The position numbers and the translations under genes are program-made. Source: Cyclobacteriaceae bacterium (GTDB lineage: Bacteria > Bacteroidota > Bacteroidia > Cytophagales > Cyclobacteriaceae). Taken from it: a stretch of DNA of 64,000 nt. Of the stretch, positions 1 through 9,123 are shown one piece after another. The stretch covers positions 62,001-126,000 of the forward strand of contig JANQKF010000017.1 of assembly GCA_028281285.1 (NCBI GenBank), read 5' to 3'. The notes beneath the pieces were generated by a model. That model was not told the DNA's origin and did no database searches. It saw nothing but the letters and a program-made list of their open reading frames with translations. Each line of letters opens with the position of its first letter. The stretch's first letter is position 1.

Positions 1-98
1 CCATGTCGCAATTTTATGCAAAATTACGGTGCAACAGGATACATAACCGCGTAAAATGTAGGAGTCAAATCATTATCCGCGATGGAACTGTGATTGGC

Positions 99-1781
99 TT
101 ACCTATTAATTAGCTCAATTGCCTTTTCCAGCGCATCTTTGGGATCACAGACTACATCGGGCACCACGCCTGTGCCTTCCCAATCTCTTCCGCTTTGTAT
201 ATGAATCTCATAACCTACTGGTACTAGAGCCACTAGCCCATTCGCTAATGGCAAATCAATACTACCATGTGCAGCTCCAAATGTAGTTTCTCCTACGATC
301 GTAGCACGCTCGTGATTCTGCAATAAATAGCTGAGTTGCTCTCCTGCCGATACCGTTCTTCCATCTACCAGAATGTACACAGGAAGATCTTCAAGCCTTC
401 GATCAGCGGGAACGTCTTTTGCAAAGAATTTTGTCTCTTCTCCAGCAAACATTTTTCTTTCAAAAAGCAGTGTGCCTTCAGGGAGGAAGTAACTTGACAC
501 ATACTGAGAAAAGCCATCCGCACCCCCTGTATTACCACGAAGATCAATGATCAACGCTTTTGCTTCGGACATCTTCTGCATTACTTCATCCACTCGGTCC
601 TTAGCAGTTTTTATTCGGGGGATTTGATATAACTTGAAGTAACCAATCTGATCCTCCATTATCCGGATATTCTGAAAATAGAAGTCATTCTCACGCTCAT
701 CTTTGGTCTGAGCTTTTTCCGCCTCCGTCTCGGAAAACTCGACATCATCGCCTTCGCTCATCATCAGTGATTCCGATAGCGTAGGATTATAGTCTATACC
801 AAAGTGGTGGTCATCCGTCAAGTCAATAATATCAGCCGAAAGCTGGCTGGCCAAATCCTGGGCGTTAGATACGTTTTTGTATTGGCCCATTTTCCACAGT
901 TGGTTCAGGCCTACTTTGATCTTTTCATTAGATGATGTAAAGGGACTGAATTCATTCAAATAAGAGACATAAGCGCTGATTGTCGCCAGTACTTCATCGT
1001 TAGTCAATTCCGGTGATTCGGAGTCGATCTCCCGATCCACGGTAAAGAGCTTGTCATCGAAATCCGGGTTGAGAACGATCTTATTGTATTCATAGATTAA
1101 GTTGAGGTCTCCTCGCTGTTCTTCAATTTTCGTTGGAAAGCTGATACCATCCACCGTCTTGAAGTTGCTGTAATCCCTGACCAAGCTTACCTTCCCCAAT
1201 TGTGGATGATAGCTTTGGTATTCACTTCTGATCAGTCGATAATCCTCACCGGACAGATAGACTTTTACCTTGTTTCCGGACTTCAGTATGATCTCTAAGG
1301 CGTGCCTAGTGACATCACTAATAGTGGTTGTCCCTAGCAGTTTCACCTGATGCCCTTTGGCCTCAAAATCCACTAATAAGCCCTGAAAGTCAGCATCAAT
1401 TTCCGTCCATAAATCAATTCCTTCCTTAGGTAAGGCCGATATTGTATTCGGCTGATTGACCAATGACATATCCACCACAAAAAAGGCTTCGCCATTCCCG
1501 AGTATTCTAACACTGCCCGGATTGAACTCCTCACCCTGCAAAAGAGGTCCTTGATCAAATCTATAAAAGCCTCCCTCTTTGAACCTGGCCTTGATGTCAA
1601 AAGACATTCCATAGGCCGGGATTTCTACAGTACCCTCCATCATCAAGGACTGAACCAATCCAATTTTGCCCCGTGCTTCTCTATAGTTTTTGATCAAGTC
1701 ATCTGACCTTTCCTGCCCACAACCTATCAAGGGCATCGCGAGACAAATGGTAACAAAAAAAACATCTCTGATTCTTTTCAT
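99..1781 (-). CDS. S41 family peptidase lipoprotein
   Basis: A predicted outer-membrane or periplasmic lipoprotein of 560 aa. The N-terminus is a signal peptide with lipobox LIGC (Cys21). Residues about 25-260 look like a LolA/outer-membrane-lipoprotein-sorting type beta fold, with phrases such as 'VDGISFPTKIEEQ'. Residues about 270-555 are a C-terminal-processing (S41) peptidase domain. The segment 'VDGRTVSAGEQ' near residue 478 fits the S41 nucleophile serine, followed by 'VGETTFGAAHG' and an IRBP-like end. I see no PDZ domain. By family it is a serine peptidase acting on envelope or extracellular peptides; the substrate is unknown. It stands alone, divergent from the LytS-type kinase gene. 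Fusion of a lipoprotein-like N-domain to S41 is the notable point. Confidence 0.85.
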   Translation of the reverse strand: MKRIRDVFFVTICLAMPLIGCGQERSDDLIKNYREARGKIGLVQSLMMEGTVEIPAYGMSFDIKARFKEGGFYRFDQGPLLQGEEFNPGSVRILGNGEAFFVVDMSLVNQPNTISALPKEGIDLWTEIDADFQGLLVDFEAKGHQVKLLGTTTISDVTRHALEIILKSGNKVKVYLSGEDYRLIRSEYQSYHPQLGKVSLVRDYSNFKTVDGISFPTKIEEQRGDLNLIYEYNKIVLNPDFDDKLFTVDREIDSESPELTNDEVLATISAYVSYLNEFSPFTSSNEKIKVGLNQLWKMGQYKNVSNAQDLASQLSADIIDLTDDHHFGIDYNPTLSESLMMSEGDDVEFSETEAEKAQTKDERENDFYFQNIRIMEDQIGYFKLYQIPRIKTAKDRVDEVMQKMSEAKALIIDLRGNTGGADGFSQYVSSYFLPEGTLLFERKMFAGEETKFFAKDVPADRRLEDLPVYILVDGRTVSAGEQLSYLLQNHERATIVGETTFGAAHGSIDLPLANGLVALVPVGYEIHIQSGRDWEGTGVVPDVVCDPKDALEKAIELINR

Positions 1782-1960
1782 CTTTAACCTCTTTCAAACA
1801 AAAATGTCAAGTCCGATATGTCAGGAAAAATAAATGTTACTAACCGTATGCCTGGAGGTACACAAATGTGGCATACAGGTATGAATCGTCTCTCTGATCC
1901 ATTGGAGTAATTGCTGATTTTACCTCCCCATTAGATGATTTATCTAAATTGACCTCATTA

Positions 1961-3016
1961 ATGCGAAACAGACTTATTGATATTTCATTGCATTTTGTGG
2001 CCTGGGTGTTCGTTATCGTCTACTTTGAGTTCTTTCTTGGTTTTGAGATTGAGTACGTTGTCGAGGGGGCTGACTTTTCATATACGGCCAATATCAAAGC
2101 ATTATCTCCAGCGACTTTCATTGGGATTGGACTGTTTTATTTAAATGCATTATTCCTGGCACCCAAGTATTTGTTTGGTCAAAAGAGACAGGCCTTTATC
2201 GCATACATTCTGATTGCCGTTCTGATTGCCCTTACACTTCAGAGTATTATTCACTTTTTTGATGCAGAGGTATTCAACTTGCCCTTTATCGATTTCTATG
2301 TCTATGAACTTCTCGGTAACCGATCAGTCCTTATGCTGGTAATATTTGTGATCCCCTCTTTTGTCTACTCTTACTATCACCAGAACTTAAAAATGGAAAT
2401 ACAGAAACGGTCAATATTGAGTGAAAAACTGAATTCAGAATTGACTTTTTTGCGATCGCAGATTAATCCTCATTTTCTTTTCAACACCCTGAACAATTTA
2501 TTTGCAATGGCAAAGGAACAGGGGAATGAGGAAATCGCCTCGTATATTCTAAAACTATCAGGACAACTCAGGTATGCTGTTTATGACTCCAATACCCCGA
2601 CCGTTCGGTTGTGGGATGACCTTTTTTTTATAAAAAACTATCTTGATTTATATAAACTTGGATTGTCTCATAGCAATGATGGATCGAACATTAAATTTGA
2701 GAGTAATGTGCAGGAAGACAGTCCACTCAAAATTGCTCCAATGCTTCTTATCCCCTTTGTGGAAAATGCCTTGAAATTCGGCCTGGGAAAAAAGAAAGAG
2801 GGAGAGATTAATATCCTTTGTGACCTTCAGGGGAGGAAATTGAATTTTGAGATCAAAAACACGATCATGCCTAAGGGTGATCTTGACAAAACTGGAGGAG
2901 TGGGACTCATCAATGTAAAAAAGAGATTAGAACTGATTTATCCCAATGACCATCAGCTGAAGATCAATGACGATGGAGCAATTTTTGAAGTTAAACTGGC
3001 CATAAACTTAGACTAG
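1961..3016 (+). CDS. LytS-type sensor histidine kinase
   Basis: A membrane sensor kinase of the His_kinase/LytS family, about 351 aa. Four hydrophobic segments fill residues about 5-140, followed by a short coiled stretch. The H-box 'QINPHFLFNTLNN' carries the phospho-accepting histidine near residue 171. The N-box 'PFVENALKFGLG' and a glycine motif 'GGVGLINVKKRLE' form the ATP-binding domain. The frame is open from a TTG at 1949, but the ATG at 1961 is the better start because the first helix follows directly. The gene ends 7 bp before a LytTR response regulator, so the two form an operon and a two-component pair. The stimulus cannot be told from the sequence; there is no recognisable sensor domain beyond the membrane helices. 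Confidence 0.92.
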   Translation: MRNRLIDISLHFVAWVFVIVYFEFFLGFEIEYVVEGADFSYTANIKALSPATFIGIGLFYLNALFLAPKYLFGQKRQAFIAYILIAVLIALTLQSIIHFFDAEVFNLPFIDFYVYELLGNRSVLMLVIFVIPSFVYSYYHQNLKMEIQKRSILSEKLNSELTFLRSQINPHFLFNTLNNLFAMAKEQGNEEIASYILKLSGQLRYAVYDSNTPTVRLWDDLFFIKNYLDLYKLGLSHSNDGSNIKFESNVQEDSPLKIAPMLLIPFVENALKFGLGKKKEGEINILCDLQGRKLNFEIKNTIMPKGDLDKTGGVGLINVKKRLELIYPNDHQLKINDDGAIFEVKLAINLD

Positions 3017-3023
3017 CAAACTG

Positions 3024-3725
3024 ATGTTGACCTGTGTAGTTATCGATGATGAAGAGCGTGGAGCGCGTCTAATCGAAGGTTATGTCGAGCGGACGTCTGA
3101 ATTAGAGCTTCTTGGGACATTTCTGGACCCGGAAGAGGCACTCGACTTTATTTCCAAGAATGAGCCGGACTTGATATTTCTTGATATCAACATGCCTGAA
3201 ATTTCCGGATTGAGTTTTGTGGAGCTTATGGCCGTCAAACCTTTCATTGTATTTACCACAGCCTACTCTGAATATGCTGTTGAAAGCTATGAAAAGAATG
3301 CTGTCGACTACCTGCTAAAACCAATCTCCTATGAGCGATTTTTAAAGGCCATATCAAAAGTAAAAAGTCTTGAAAGGCCAATTCACGCGCGATCACCTAT
3401 TGATGAGACCGTTTTACTAAAGGAAAAGGCAAACAAGATTCATCTCATCAGAAAAGAAGACATTCTATACACCGAAAAGGCTGGAAACTACATGAAATTT
3501 AGGACAATCGATGATCAGAGTATTATGGTCCGAATGAATATGGAAGTTGCACTCGATGCCCTCGGGGATCGACTTTTTTGCAGAGTACATCGGTCATTTA
3601 TCATCTCATTAAAGCACTTGGAGACCATTGAGCCACATCAGCTTACGATCAAAGGACTGCAAGTCCCGATAGGCCCAAAATTTCGTGATCTCCTATTTGA
3701 TCGGGTTAGGGAATACAGGTCTTAG
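3024..3725 (+). CDS. LytTR-family response regulator
   Basis: A cytoplasmic response regulator of 233 aa. The receiver domain (residues 1-120) has the acidic pair 'DDEE' at 8-11, phospho-acceptor Asp54 in 'IFLDINMPE', and Lys99 in 'YLLKPIS'. Residues about 130-233 are a LytTR DNA-binding domain with typical phrases 'ILYTEKAGNYMKF' and 'FCRVHRSFIIS'. It is the partner of the LytS-type kinase immediately upstream (7 bp gap). Its stop codon overlaps the end of the convergent acs gene by 4 bp. Target genes are unknown; such pairs in Bacteroidota often regulate neighbouring or envelope genes, which is inference here. Confidence 0.93.
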   Translation: MLTCVVIDDEERGARLIEGYVERTSELELLGTFLDPEEALDFISKNEPDLIFLDINMPEISGLSFVELMAVKPFIVFTTAYSEYAVESYEKNAVDYLLKPISYERFLKAISKVKSLERPIHARSPIDETVLLKEKANKIHLIRKEDILYTEKAGNYMKFRTIDDQSIMVRMNMEVALDALGDRLFCRVHRSFIISLKHLETIEPHQLTIKGLQVPIGPKFRDLLFDRVREYRS

Positions 3726-5617
3726 CGGGCAGTACTCTTTATTGATTCTACAACATCGGGATTGAGGAGGGTTGAAATATCTCCCATGTTGGACGTGTCT
3801 CCCGAAGCTATTTTCCTAAGAATTCTTCGCATGATTTTGCCTGACCTGGTCTTTGGTAAGCCTGGCACAATTTGAATCTTATCCGGCTTGGCAATCGGGC
3901 CGATAATCTTATTCACCGTTTGTTTAATCTCCTCTTCTAAGCTCTCCTCCGATCTGCCTTCCATGTCACAAATCACAAATGCATATATACCTTGCCCCTT
4001 GATGTCATGTGGATATCCAACCACTGCAGACTCCACTACTTTCGGATGTTCATTGATGGCATTTTCCACTTCCGCAGTTCCCATGCGATGTCCTGAAACA
4101 TTGATCACATCATCTACGCGTCCCAGAATTCTATAATAGCCATCTTCATCTCTTTTCACACCGTCCCCGGTAAAGTAATACCCGGGAAACGAAGAGAAAT
4201 AAGTTTGTCGGCATCGTTCATGATCGCCATAAGTCGTTCTCAGCATGGAAGGCCAGGGATACTTTATGCATAAATTACCCTCAACAGAGTTTCCTTTTAA
4301 TTCATTTCCTTCATTATCCACAACAACCAGTTGCACTCCCGGCATTGGCATAGTTGCATAGGCAGGTTTGGTGGGAGTAATTCCGGCCAATGGTGAAATC
4401 AAAATGCCCCCGGTTTCTGTTTGCCACCAGGTATCGACAATCGGACATTTACCCTTGCCTACATGATCGTGATACCAATGCCAGGCTTCTTCATTGATGG
4501 GTTCACCAACGGAGCCCAATACTTTTAGCGAATCAAGTTTATAAGGGGCAATTGGTTCAGTACCGAATGCTTGCAAAGCCCTGATAGCCGTAGGTGCTGT
4601 ATAAAACTGACTGACTTGATGCTTGTCACAAACCTGCCAGAATCGACCGGCATCCGGGAAGGTAGGCACCCCTTCAAACATCACTGATGTGGCGCCAGAT
4701 AGTAATGGACCATAAACGATATAAGAATGTCCTGTGATCCAGCCCACATCTGCCGTGCACCAGTACACATCTCCTTGGTTATACTGAAATACATTTCTGA
4801 ATGAATAGGAAGTATAGACCATGTATCCACCACAGGTATGTACAACACCTTTTGGTTTACCTGTCGAGCCGGAGGTATAGAGAATAAAAAGCAGGTCCTC
4901 GGAGTCCATTACTTCTGCCTTGTTTTCGAAGGGCATTCCATCTATGGCATCATGCCACCAGATATCCCGTCCTTCTTTCATCATTACATCCGTTCCGGTC
5001 CGCTTCAAAGTAACTACCGACTCTATACTGGAAGTCTTCTCCAAGGCTTCATCTACTACCGCCTTGACAGGAATTGTCTTGGCTCCCCTGAAGTTACCAT
5101 CTGAGGTAATAACCATCTTCGCCTGGCAATCATTGATCCTATCGGCTAGTGCCGAAGCAGAAAATCCCGCAAATACCACAGAATGGACTGCTCCAATTCG
5201 TGCACAGGCCAACATGGCTATCGCTGCTTCCGGAACCATTGGTATGTAGATAATCACTCGATCCCCTTTCTCAATACCTTGTGCCTTCATAGCATTTGAG
5301 AATTGACAAACTTTATGATAAAGTTCCTTGTAGCTCAGGGTGATATGATTCTCATTGGGGTCATTGGGCTCCCAAATGATTGCCGGTTTATCCCCATGAG
5401 TGAATAAGTGTCTTTCAAGAATATTCTCAGTGATGTTCAGTTTTCCATTCAGAAACCATTTAACATTAGGTTCTTCGAAATTCCAATTCACCACTTGATC
5501 CCACTTTTGTTGCCAATGGAATGAATCGGCTATTCGAGCCCAGAAATTTTCCGGATCATGGACACTTTTTTGGTACTCCTGCATATAGCCACTAAGGCTG
5601 TGAATTCTATCACTCAT
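3722..5617 (-). CDS. acs: acetyl-CoA synthetase
   Basis: AMP-forming acetate--CoA ligase, 631 aa, close to the usual 640-650. It activates acetate with ATP to acetyl-AMP, then forms acetyl-CoA in the cytoplasm. Motifs seen: the P-loop-like 'YTSGSTGKPKGV' near residue 250, 'DTWWQTETGG', 'YYFTGDGVKRDEDGYYRILGR' region (A8 hinge), 'GHRMGTAEVE', and near the C-terminus 'KTRSGKIMRRIL', whose lysine is the conserved acetylation site in this family. It is the last gene of an operon with a symporter (12 bp gap) and a DUF4212 small subunit, so uptake and activation of acetate or a similar short-chain acid are encoded together. Confidence 0.97.
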   Translation of the reverse strand: MSDRIHSLSGYMQEYQKSVHDPENFWARIADSFHWQQKWDQVVNWNFEEPNVKWFLNGKLNITENILERHLFTHGDKPAIIWEPNDPNENHITLSYKELYHKVCQFSNAMKAQGIEKGDRVIIYIPMVPEAAIAMLACARIGAVHSVVFAGFSASALADRINDCQAKMVITSDGNFRGAKTIPVKAVVDEALEKTSSIESVVTLKRTGTDVMMKEGRDIWWHDAIDGMPFENKAEVMDSEDLLFILYTSGSTGKPKGVVHTCGGYMVYTSYSFRNVFQYNQGDVYWCTADVGWITGHSYIVYGPLLSGATSVMFEGVPTFPDAGRFWQVCDKHQVSQFYTAPTAIRALQAFGTEPIAPYKLDSLKVLGSVGEPINEEAWHWYHDHVGKGKCPIVDTWWQTETGGILISPLAGITPTKPAYATMPMPGVQLVVVDNEGNELKGNSVEGNLCIKYPWPSMLRTTYGDHERCRQTYFSSFPGYYFTGDGVKRDEDGYYRILGRVDDVINVSGHRMGTAEVENAINEHPKVVESAVVGYPHDIKGQGIYAFVICDMEGRSEESLEEEIKQTVNKIIGPIAKPDKIQIVPGLPKTRSGKIMRRILRKIASGDTSNMGDISTLLNPDVVESIKSTAR

Positions 5618-5629
5618 TTTTAAAATTCT

Positions 5630-7396
5630 CTAGTCTTCGGATTTTCCAGGAATCCTGATATCCTCTACAATTGCCTGCACATCCTTAGGTGGGGCTGCCG
5701 TAAAATGGCAAACGACAAATGCGACAATGAAATTAATAATCATTCCTACTGTGCCAAACCCCTCAGGGGAAATACCAAACCACCAATCGTCAGATATTGT
5801 AGAGCCTCCAATCCACCCAAGTTTGTACCGCATCATATAATAAACAGTAATACCCAATCCTGCTATCATACCGGCAATAGCTCCCTCCTTGTTCATTCGC
5901 TTGTAGAATATCCCAAGGAAAATCACGGGAAAAAAGGAAGCAGCCGCCAAACCAAACGCCAATGCCACCACTGCGGCAACAAAATCTGGAGGATTAATTC
6001 CAAAATAACCGGCTACAATTACCGCAATCACCGCGGAGAATCGTGCAATCCATAATTCAGCTCTGTCATTCAGGTCAGGGATGAATTGTTTCTTCACTAA
6101 GTCATGAGAAACTGAGGTCGATATCACCAACAACAATCCTGCTGCCGTTGAAAGTGCTGCCGCTAAGCCACCAGCAGCCACCAACGCTATCACCCAATTG
6201 GGTAAATTGGCAATTTCGGGGTTGGCTAAGACCATTATGTCATTGTCTATATAGAGTTCATTGGCGCTGTTAGTGTCAATTAGATTTCCGATGATTCGTT
6301 CACCAAATTCGCCTCTCCCCTCTCTGAATGCCGGCTTAGCCTCGACAAAGAGTTTACCCGGACGAATCTGGACTACACCATCCCCATTCTTGTCTTTCCA
6401 GGCCATGAGTCCTGCATCTTCCCAGGTTCCAAACCATTCGGGAGTTTCTGCATAGGCCTTGTCATTGATACTATCCATCAGATTGGTTCTCGCAAAGGCA
6501 GCAACCGCAGGAGCTGTGGTATAAAGAATTGCAATAAAAACCAAGGCGTAACCGGCCGAAAGTCTCGCATGCCTCACTTTCTTTACCGTAAAAAATCGCA
6601 CGATTACATGGGGCAACCCAGCCGTCCCAATCATCAGGGCAGCGGTAATAAAGAACATGTCTCCCATAGAGCGACTGCCATCGGTATAGGCAGTAAATCC
6701 AAGTTCGGTCATCAGTCCATCGAGTTTATCCAGTAAGGAAGTCGATGTTCCAACCATATCACTACCGAATCCCAATTGAGGGACAGGGTTGCCTGTTAGT
6801 TGTATGGATATGAAGATGGCCGGCACCATAAAGGCAAAAATCAAAACACAGTATTGTGCCACCTGGGTGTAAGTGATTCCTTTCATACCTCCCAGAACCG
6901 CATAGAAGAATACGATGCCCATTCCGATGTAGACTCCATTGTTAATATCTGTTTCCAGGAACCTAGAAAATACCACACCCACACCACGCATTTGCCCCGC
7001 CACGTAGGTAAATGAGACGAACAAAGCACAGACCACGGCAACGGTTCTGGCTACATTGGAATAGTAGCGATCACCGATGAAGTCGGGGACAGTGAACTTC
7101 CCGAATTTTCTCAAATAAGGGGCTAAAAGCAATGCAAGGAGAACGTATCCGCCCGTCCATCCCATTAAATAGACCGACCCATCATATCCCGAAAAGGCGA
7201 TGAGCCCTGCCATTGAGAGAAAGGATGCCGCTGACATCCAATCTGCCGCGGTGGCCATTCCATTTGAAAGTGGCCCTATACCTCCCCCAGCAACGTAAAA
7301 CTCTTTCGTGGAATTGGCCCTCGACCAAATCGCAATAGCTATGTAAAGTGCGAAAGTGACGCCAACAATGATATAAGTCCAGGTTTGTACGTCCAT
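5630..7396 (-). CDS. sodium:solute symporter, large subunit (ActP-like / VC_2705 type)
   Basis: An inner-membrane sodium/solute symporter (SSS family), 588 aa with about 13 hydrophobic helices. It begins 'MDVQTWTYIIVGVTFALY' and has SSS motifs such as 'ATAADWMSAASFLSMAGLIAF' and 'GGLAAALSTAAGLLLVISTSVSHD' (given in part). Because a DUF4212 small-subunit gene sits 3 bp upstream and acs 12 bp downstream, the two-subunit VC_2705-type symporter for acetate or another monocarboxylate is the best call (family knowledge plus context). An extra-membrane loop at about residues 330-390 holds an EF-hand-like 'DKNGDGVVQI' stretch. Substrate is inferred from acs. Confidence 0.9.
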   Translation of the reverse strand: MDVQTWTYIIVGVTFALYIAIAIWSRANSTKEFYVAGGGIGPLSNGMATAADWMSAASFLSMAGLIAFSGYDGSVYLMGWTGGYVLLALLLAPYLRKFGKFTVPDFIGDRYYSNVARTVAVVCALFVSFTYVAGQMRGVGVVFSRFLETDINNGVYIGMGIVFFYAVLGGMKGITYTQVAQYCVLIFAFMVPAIFISIQLTGNPVPQLGFGSDMVGTSTSLLDKLDGLMTELGFTAYTDGSRSMGDMFFITAALMIGTAGLPHVIVRFFTVKKVRHARLSAGYALVFIAILYTTAPAVAAFARTNLMDSINDKAYAETPEWFGTWEDAGLMAWKDKNGDGVVQIRPGKLFVEAKPAFREGRGEFGERIIGNLIDTNSANELYIDNDIMVLANPEIANLPNWVIALVAAGGLAAALSTAAGLLLVISTSVSHDLVKKQFIPDLNDRAELWIARFSAVIAVIVAGYFGINPPDFVAAVVALAFGLAAASFFPVIFLGIFYKRMNKEGAIAGMIAGLGITVYYMMRYKLGWIGGSTISDDWWFGISPEGFGTVGMIINFIVAFVVCHFTAAPPKDVQAIVEDIRIPGKSED

Positions 7397-7399
7397 CGC

Positions 7400-7660
7400 T
7401 TAACGCTCGTTCACTTTAAATTCCCTATCCAATTTATTCATCAACCGAACGTACACGAAGATCAAAATAACAAAGGTGTAGATCGAGCCTTGTTGTGCAA
7501 ACCAAAAGCCTAGCTTGAATCCTCCCAGGCGAATTGTATTCAGTTGATCAACCAATAGAATTCCGAACCCATAGGACACTACGAACCAAATTAAAAGGAG
7601 AATTAGAAGGTACCTGAGATTACGCTTCCAATAGGCTTTGCGCTGAGCTTGATCGGCCAT
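7400..7660 (-). CDS. DUF4212 small subunit of sodium:solute symporter
   Basis: A small inner-membrane protein of 86 aa with two hydrophobic helices: 'YLLILLLIWFVVSYGFGILL' and 'GSIYTFVILIFVYV'. The start at 7660 ('MADQAQRKAYW') fits the family better than the upstream in-frame ATG at 7690. DUF4212 proteins pair with VC_2705-type large symporter subunits, and here the large subunit starts 3 bp downstream. First gene of the DUF4212-symporter-acs operon. The family assignment rests on length, the 'KAYWKRNLR' start, 'GFWFAQQGS' and gene order. Confidence 0.88.
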   Translation of the reverse strand: MADQAQRKAYWKRNLRYLLILLLIWFVVSYGFGILLVDQLNTIRLGGFKLGFWFAQQGSIYTFVILIFVYVRLMNKLDREFKVNER

Positions 7661-7687
7661 AACAACAGGATTATAAGGCCTAAAACT

Positions 7688-7719
7688 CAAAAAAGGAAGC
7701 AGGATGCTCTTCTTTTTTG
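7688..7719 (-). terminator. possible terminator of the sigma/anti-sigma operon
   Basis: On the minus strand an imperfect GC-containing hairpin (arms GAAGAGCA and TGCTTCC) is followed by a run of six T. It lies downstream of the 7828 stop codon and upstream of the DUF4212 start. The stem has mismatches, so the call is tentative. A second weak hairpin (AGGGT/ACCCT, 7784-7798) lies nearer the stop codon. Confidence 0.35.
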
Positions 7720-7827
7720 AAAAACCATGAACAAATGCCTGATTATTGAAAATCCGGTACTTAGAAGAAAGGGTTAAAACTCTAGGGTGTTATACCCTTG
7801 TTAGTTCAATACTTCCCTAAACACAGT

Positions 7828-9123
7828 TTATAAACTGAAGCCCAATCTGAATCTGAAATAGGTTTTTTCTATAACCGCCTTACGAGGGAATGAGTAAGTC
7901 CCCGTGACCCTGACCTCGTGATTCCTCCAGGTAGCCACCTTTAAACTAACTCCTCCTTCAGCCCCAGTCACTAAGACTTCCTTAAGGGGTACATAGTTAA
8001 TGTGATGAATATTAGCCGAAAGGATCTGATTGGCAACATCACTATACGAAATGGCTCTATACTCATCAAACCTTCTGATAGTGTAAGACACATTGACTCC
8101 CGCTACCATTCTAAAGTCGAATGCCCTCAAAACGGGTAATCTCCAATGTAGCCAAACGGGGACTTCCAGAGCTTTGAATTTATCATTATCGAAATATTCA
8201 TAGCTCCGATTGTTGAATTCGTTGTACACATGGTCTTTGGAATCATATTGGAAATAGTGCAGACCTACAGATACTGACAGGTTGGAAAGCAGCTTTTGAT
8301 TATAGTTAATCCCAACAGAGCCAAGAAAAAATTGGTCCTCGTACGAGAAATTTGGGGCATAGGAGATTGAAACTTCCCAGGGTGATGGTTTTTCTAAAAC
8401 ATACTGCCTTGGAATCAATTTCCCTTCTGCTCTCATACGCGAAAACATCCGAACTATCTTGTCAGGAATTGGCACAACAGGTACGTAGTTCTTTCCAAAA
8501 GCCTTTTCCCTAGCCTTGTTAAACACTTCCTTGTCAATAACAGGACTTATCATGGGCACGAATTCAATGGGATCAACGTGATTTAGAGAGGAAATAGACA
8601 GGAGTTCTGATGAAGAGCCAGCATTAGTCTTTATCTCTAAATTGGCAGTTGAGTGGTTTTTGATTGCAAGGTCCCTGCTTTTTGGTGTCTCGTTAGATAT
8701 CTCAGGATCGTGGTCTTCCCGATGAACTTTTTTTATGGTTTTCTCGGCACTTCGGAGGTCAGTCGCTTTGGAAGTTGTTTTTGACTCGAATTCCGAATGA
8801 GCCGCAACGGGTTTCAACTCCTCCGAGGGGATGGGTTTGCTTCTATCATTGGATACTTTCTGATCGGGCTGCTCGTCCAATAGTGCGTTTGACTCATCGG
8901 AAACAATGGAAGAAGAAAGAAAAGCATAAGTGCCAAGAATCAATACCAGACCACCAATCAAACCGGCCCGCAAAATTCTGCCTTTTAAAAGACCTCCTTT
9001 TCTTGAATTATGGGCCTTGAACTTCTCCCAATTGGGCTGCACATCTTCTATATAATTCGAGTCTTCTTTCAAAGCACTGCGTACTTTGTTCATTAAGCTC
9101 TTTTCGAAATCAAATTCTTTCAT
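7828..9123 (-). CDS. membrane protein coupled to ECF sigma factor, beta-barrel-like C-terminus
   Basis: A 431-aa protein of no exactly recognised family. Residues 1-45 are hydrophilic ('FDFEKSLMNKVRSALKED', 'NWEKFKAHN'), like the cytoplasmic tails of anti-sigma factors. One transmembrane helix follows at about 50-72 ('AGLIGGLVLILGTYAFL'), then a low-complexity polar linker to about 240. The last 190 residues alternate aromatic and polar residues ('SISYAPNFSYEDQFFLGSVG', 'LSVSVGLHYFQY', 'FRFRLGFSL') like an outer-membrane beta-barrel of the PorT/OmpA-like type. Its ATG overlaps the sigma gene's stop by 4 bp (ATGA), so it is translationally coupled and probably the anti-sigma partner (inference). 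No zinc-finger motif is visible. Confidence 0.7.
   Translation of the reverse strand: MKEFDFEKSLMNKVRSALKEDSNYIEDVQPNWEKFKAHNSRKGGLLKGRILRAGLIGGLVLILGTYAFLSSSIVSDESNALLDEQPDQKVSNDRSKPIPSEELKPVAAHSEFESKTTSKATDLRSAEKTIKKVHREDHDPEISNETPKSRDLAIKNHSTANLEIKTNAGSSSELLSISSLNHVDPIEFVPMISPVIDKEVFNKAREKAFGKNYVPVVPIPDKIVRMFSRMRAEGKLIPRQYVLEKPSPWEVSISYAPNFSYEDQFFLGSVGINYNQKLLSNLSVSVGLHYFQYDSKDHVYNEFNNRSYEYFDNDKFKALEVPVWLHWRLPVLRAFDFRMVAGVNVSYTIRRFDEYRAISYSDVANQILSANIHHINYVPLKEVLVTGAEGGVSLKVATWRNHEVRVTGTYSFPRKAVIEKTYFRFRLGFSL

Noticed and set aside
32-46. Similarity of GTGCAACAGGATACAT near the window start to GAGCAACAGGACACTT at about 33418-33433.
   Set aside because: Short and imperfect, no inverted or spaced structure; likely chance.
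1-98. Possible feature upstream of the S41 stop codon at the window edge, with one CGCGTAA arm at 48-54.
   Set aside because: Only a single arm is present and no gene, hairpin or promoter can be supported in 98 bp.
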